Below are positions 35,662-37,443 of a stretch of DNA of 37,443 nucleotides, piece after piece. How positions within the stretch are numbered: position 1 is the stretch's first letter; each line of letters opens with the position of its first letter. The position numbers were made by a program, and so were the translations under genes. The notes under the pieces are model-generated. The model did not search any database. It was not told where the DNA came from and saw only the letters and a program-made list of their open reading frames with translations. The DNA comes from Gammaproteobacteria bacterium (lineage in GTDB: Bacteria; Pseudomonadota; Gammaproteobacteria; Steroidobacterales; GCA-2729495): assembly GCA_024277915.1 (NCBI GenBank), contig JAJRUG010000079.1, positions 1 through 37,443 of the forward strand, written 5' to 3'.

Positions 35662-36228
35662 ATGGCACGTCGCTTCAATATCGCCACCGCAGTCACCTGG
35701 TTTAGAATCGCAGCTATTCCGCTGATTGTTCTGGTGTTCTATGCTCCATTTCCATGGGCGCGGCCAGCCGCCGCCGTGCTTTTCACGCTCGCAGGGTTTA
35801 GTGATTGGCTGGATGGGTATCTTGCCCGCCGGTTAAATCTGACTTCCCAGTTTGGTGCCTTTCTCGACCCCGTGGCAGACAAGCTAATGGTAGCAACCGT
35901 TCTGGTGCTGATATTGCAGGCTCATCCAACGTGGTGGATGGCATTATTAGCGGCAATCATTATCGGCCGGGAAATTACCATTTCGGCACTTCGGGAATGG
36001 ATGGCAGAGCTGGGTGCCCGCAGCCAGATTGCCGTTTCGGGTTTCGGCAAGCTGAAAACGATCCTGCAAATGGTAGGTTTGGGTGCGATGCTTTTTTTGA
36101 ACCCGATATTCAATATCCCGGTTTATGAAATCGGAGCGACTTTGCTGATTATTGCAGCCGGCCTGACACTCTGGTCGATGTTTGTCTATATTCAGACCGC
36201 TTGGCCAAGATTGACTGAATCGGAATAA
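35662..36228 (+). CDS. pgsA: CDP-diacylglycerol-glycerol-3-phosphate 3-phosphatidyltransferase
   Basis: A 188-residue inner-membrane enzyme making phosphatidylglycerol phosphate. The CDP-alcohol phosphotransferase motif D-G-x2-A-R-x8-G-x3-D-x3-D is complete at D51, G52, A55, R56, G65, D69 and D73. Hydrophobic segments lie at about 15-45, 80-105, 135-150 and 155-175. The length and the place after uvrC and before tRNA-Gly match E. coli pgsA. TAGAAT at 35609-35614 may be a -10 element, but its -35 is not clear. Confidence 0.95.
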   Translation: MARRFNIATAVTWFRIAAIPLIVLVFYAPFPWARPAAAVLFTLAGFSDWLDGYLARRLNLTSQFGAFLDPVADKLMVATVLVLILQAHPTWWMALLAAIIIGREITISALREWMAELGARSQIAVSGFGKLKTILQMVGLGAMLFLNPIFNIPVYEIGATLLIIAAGLTLWSMFVYIQTAWPRLTESE

Positions 36229-36234
36229 GGCCGC

Positions 36235-36262
36235 TTGACAGAATCCGCGGGCTCTATACCAT
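36235..36262 (+). promoter_or_regulatory. tRNA-Gly promoter
   Basis: A perfect TTGACA (36235-36240) is followed after 16 bases by TACCAT (36257-36262), then a GC-rich stretch GACGACCCC before the tRNA, as usual for growth-rate-controlled stable-RNA promoters. Confidence 0.6.
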
Positions 36263-36274
36263 AGACGACCCCTT

Positions 36275-36350
36275 GCGGCTGTAGCTCAGTTGGTAGAGCG
36301 GCACGTTGCCAACGTGCAGGTCGTCGGTTCGAACCCGATCAGCCGCTCCA
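36275..36350 (+). tRNA. tRNA-Gly (anticodon GCC)
   Basis: A 76-base cloverleaf with encoded CCA. The acceptor stem GCGGCTG/CAGCCGC pairs fully; the anticodon stem GCACG/CGTGC encloses TTGCCAA with anticodon GCC; the T-arm has TTCGAAC flanked by GTCGG/CCGAT. Its position after pgsA is that of glyW in E. coli. Confidence 0.97.
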
Positions 36351-36479
36351 TCTCTGCTTCCAGTTTGGCGACCTGTTCGGTATGCCGTGCCAGGCAATGA
36401 CGGCTCTCCGCGACAGTCAGCGCTTAGTGCAGTACTTGGGTTACAATCGTTTCTTGGCATACTACGGAGTGGCGCATCA

Positions 36480-37214
36480 ATGGGAACCTTTGGCAAAGTT
36501 TTTCTCGGGATCGTGGCAGCCTGTATTGTGGCTGTGATTGTCGGCACTGTGCTGCTTGTATCTAACCTCGACAGCGTTGTTGCGAGCCTTATTGAAGAGA
36601 TCGGAACCGAGGTTACCGGAACAGATGTTTCTGTAGACAGCGTAGAAATCTCGCTTCAGGAAGGTGCTGCGTCTATTCATGGTTTGCGCATCGCCAATCC
36701 CGCGGGCTACCCGGCAGGGTACGCTCTGGAGATAGGGCTGGCGGCTGTGGCTATTAATATTGATGAAACAGTGGCTGAGCTGGTGGTGATCAGGTCAATT
36801 CTGATTGATGGGGCCAAACTATCGTATCTGCAGCAGGGGCGCTCCAGCAATTTACAGACCATCCAGAGTAATCTTGGGGGGCAAACATCCGGGGCTACGG
36901 TTGATACGGGTGGAGACAATTCGGATGGCCGGATTATTGTGGATGATTTCCGATTTCTCAATGCCGGGGCCTATTTTTCCAGCCCCGCGCTTGGTGTGGA
37001 AAAGACCATTACAATCCCGAATATTACGCTCAGCGGAGTAGGGCGGAAGTCCAGTGGGGTCACGGCCTCGGAGGCAGCCCGGCAGATCCTGAAACCGATC
37101 ATTCAAGAAGCAATGCAGGCTGCGGTTGATAGCTCGGTTGATGACCTGAAACAGCAGGGAAGGGAAAAACTCGAGGAAAAGGCTGCTGAGAAACTGAAGA
37201 GCTTTTTTGACTGA
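36480..37214 (+). CDS. Uncharacterised membrane-anchored protein, AsmA-like N-terminal organisation
   Basis: A 244-residue protein with one N-terminal membrane helix (about 6-28) and a periplasmic part. The segment after the helix (IEEIGTEVTGTDVSVDSVEISLQEGAASIHGLRIANPAGY, quoted only to locate residues 39-78) has the layout of AsmA/DUF748-like lipid-transfer proteins: a helix, then VxxxSVxISLxxGxxxIxxLxIxNPxG. The C-terminus is a charged helix rich in Lys and Glu. GGAG lies ten bases before the ATG at 36480; a longer frame from 36306 would run through the tRNA-Gly. It stands between tRNA-Gly and the tRNA-Cys-like gene, which are adjacent in E. coli. No function can be named. Confidence 0.65.
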   Translation: MGTFGKVFLGIVAACIVAVIVGTVLLVSNLDSVVASLIEEIGTEVTGTDVSVDSVEISLQEGAASIHGLRIANPAGYPAGYALEIGLAAVAINIDETVAELVVIRSILIDGAKLSYLQQGRSSNLQTIQSNLGGQTSGATVDTGGDNSDGRIIVDDFRFLNAGAYFSSPALGVEKTITIPNITLSGVGRKSSGVTASEAARQILKPIIQEAMQAAVDSSVDDLKQQGREKLEEKAAEKLKSFFD

Positions 37215-37300
37215 TTTTCTAGCGGGCAACGAGTATTCACTAAAGATCACGATTTTTCAGCCCGGCTGTGATAGATTCGCCGCTCGCAGTATCCCATACA

Positions 37301-37374
37301 GGCTAGGTGGCAGAGTGGTTATGCAGCGCCCGGCAAAGACGCGGACCTCGTTTCGATTCCGGGCCTAGCCTCCA
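37301..37374 (+). tRNA. tRNA-Cys (GCA)-like gene with damaged conserved positions; possible pseudogene
   Basis: A 74-base cloverleaf with perfect acceptor stem (GGCTAGG/CCTAGCC), a TCCA end and a D-arm typical of tRNA-Cys. The anticodon reads GCA in the loop CGGCAAA, so position 33, almost always U, is G. The anticodon stem GCGCC/GACGC has a C-A mismatch (30-40), and the T-stem CTCGT/CCGGG has a T-C clash at the normally invariant 53-61 pair plus one wobble. Five substitutions would restore a normal tRNA-Cys. It may be a pseudogene, a divergent gene, or poor sequence near a contig end. Confidence 0.6.
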
Positions 37375-37391
37375 TTACACGTCTCAGGACT

Positions 37392-37423
37392 TCCAGTAAC
37401 TTCAAAGAAAGTCCGGTAAGTTC
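37392..37423. repeat. Short imperfect direct repeat after the tRNA-Cys-like gene
   Basis: TCCAGTAACTTC (37392-37403) and TCCGGTAAGTTC (37412-37423) agree at 10 of 12 positions with a 20-base period. The tRNA-Leu that follows in E. coli is not seen in the remaining 69 bases. The repeat might be an integrase arm-type site, but this is weak. Confidence 0.25.
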
Positions 37424-37443
37424 TTGTAATACCTGATTACGCA

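Noticed and set aside
36306-36479. A 58-residue upstream extension of the AsmA-like protein reading through tRNA-Gly.
   Set aside because: It would translate a functional tRNA; the ATG at 36480 has its own ribosome site and opens the membrane helix.

Overview
The window reads as a chromosomal segment of a gammaproteobacterium, probably aquatic and uncultured. The reasons are the uvrC-pgsA-tRNA-Gly-tRNA-Cys order known from Enterobacterales and relatives, a fused aspartokinase/homoserine dehydrogenase next to threonine synthase, E. coli-like TatD, AcnA, MnmA and NudJ-type proteins, and one PEP-CTERM exported protein. Most genes are ordinary housekeeping or central metabolism; no prophage, integrase, CRISPR array or rRNA was seen. 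All calls come from reading the sequence and recalled family knowledge; no search was run.

Layout. 1-616: the 3' end of a CcoI-type copper P-type ATPase overlapping ccoS (cbb3 oxidase maturation). 683-3135: a luciferase-like flavin oxidoreductase and a GlcD/D-lactate dehydrogenase-type FAD enzyme. 3118-3359: a 242-bp element bounded by 18-bp perfect inverted repeats, placed between convergent genes and supplying the 3' coding ends of both. 3338-7954: an ScfR/RamB-type regulator divergent from the glyoxylate-shunt pair aceB-aceA, with three TGTGAAA repeats at an exact 14-bp period in the shared promoter. 8052-12790, minus strand: an SDR, a class III CoA-transferase, a METTL7-like methyltransferase, an uncharacterised P-loop ATPase and an HNH protein whose first HNH histidine is tyrosine.

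13008-17436, plus strand: thrA (fused), thrC with no thrB between, and a membrane-anchored NERD-like protein. 17477-26805, minus strand: a run of eight genes (purB, a DUF7931-like gene, a NudJ-like NUDIX gene, mnmA, acnA, an ABC-2 exporter ATPase and permease, tatD). 26806-27288 is the only gene-free stretch over 300 bases; it holds a palindrome, a perfect CRP-type half-site pair and a good sigma-54 promoter ahead of the PEP-CTERM gene.

28186-37374, plus strand: fumC, a CoA-pyrophosphatase-type NUDIX gene, mazG, a glycine-zipper protein, class II DAHP synthase, a family 5 uracil-DNA glycosylase, uvrC, pgsA, tRNA-Gly(GCC), an uncharacterised membrane-anchored protein, and a tRNA-Cys-like gene with several damaged conserved positions.

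The genes form a few functional groups. aceB, aceA, acnA and fumC are TCA/glyoxylate-cycle enzymes, and the regulator next to aceB probably ties the shunt to short-chain acyl-CoA supply. mazG, the NUDIX genes, the uracil glycosylase, uvrC and tatD serve nucleotide-pool cleaning and DNA repair. No wholly new multi-gene system is evident. The points most worth checking are the inverted-repeat element, the 14-bp-phased operator, the PEP-CTERM control region, the aberrant tRNA-Cys and the HNH variant.
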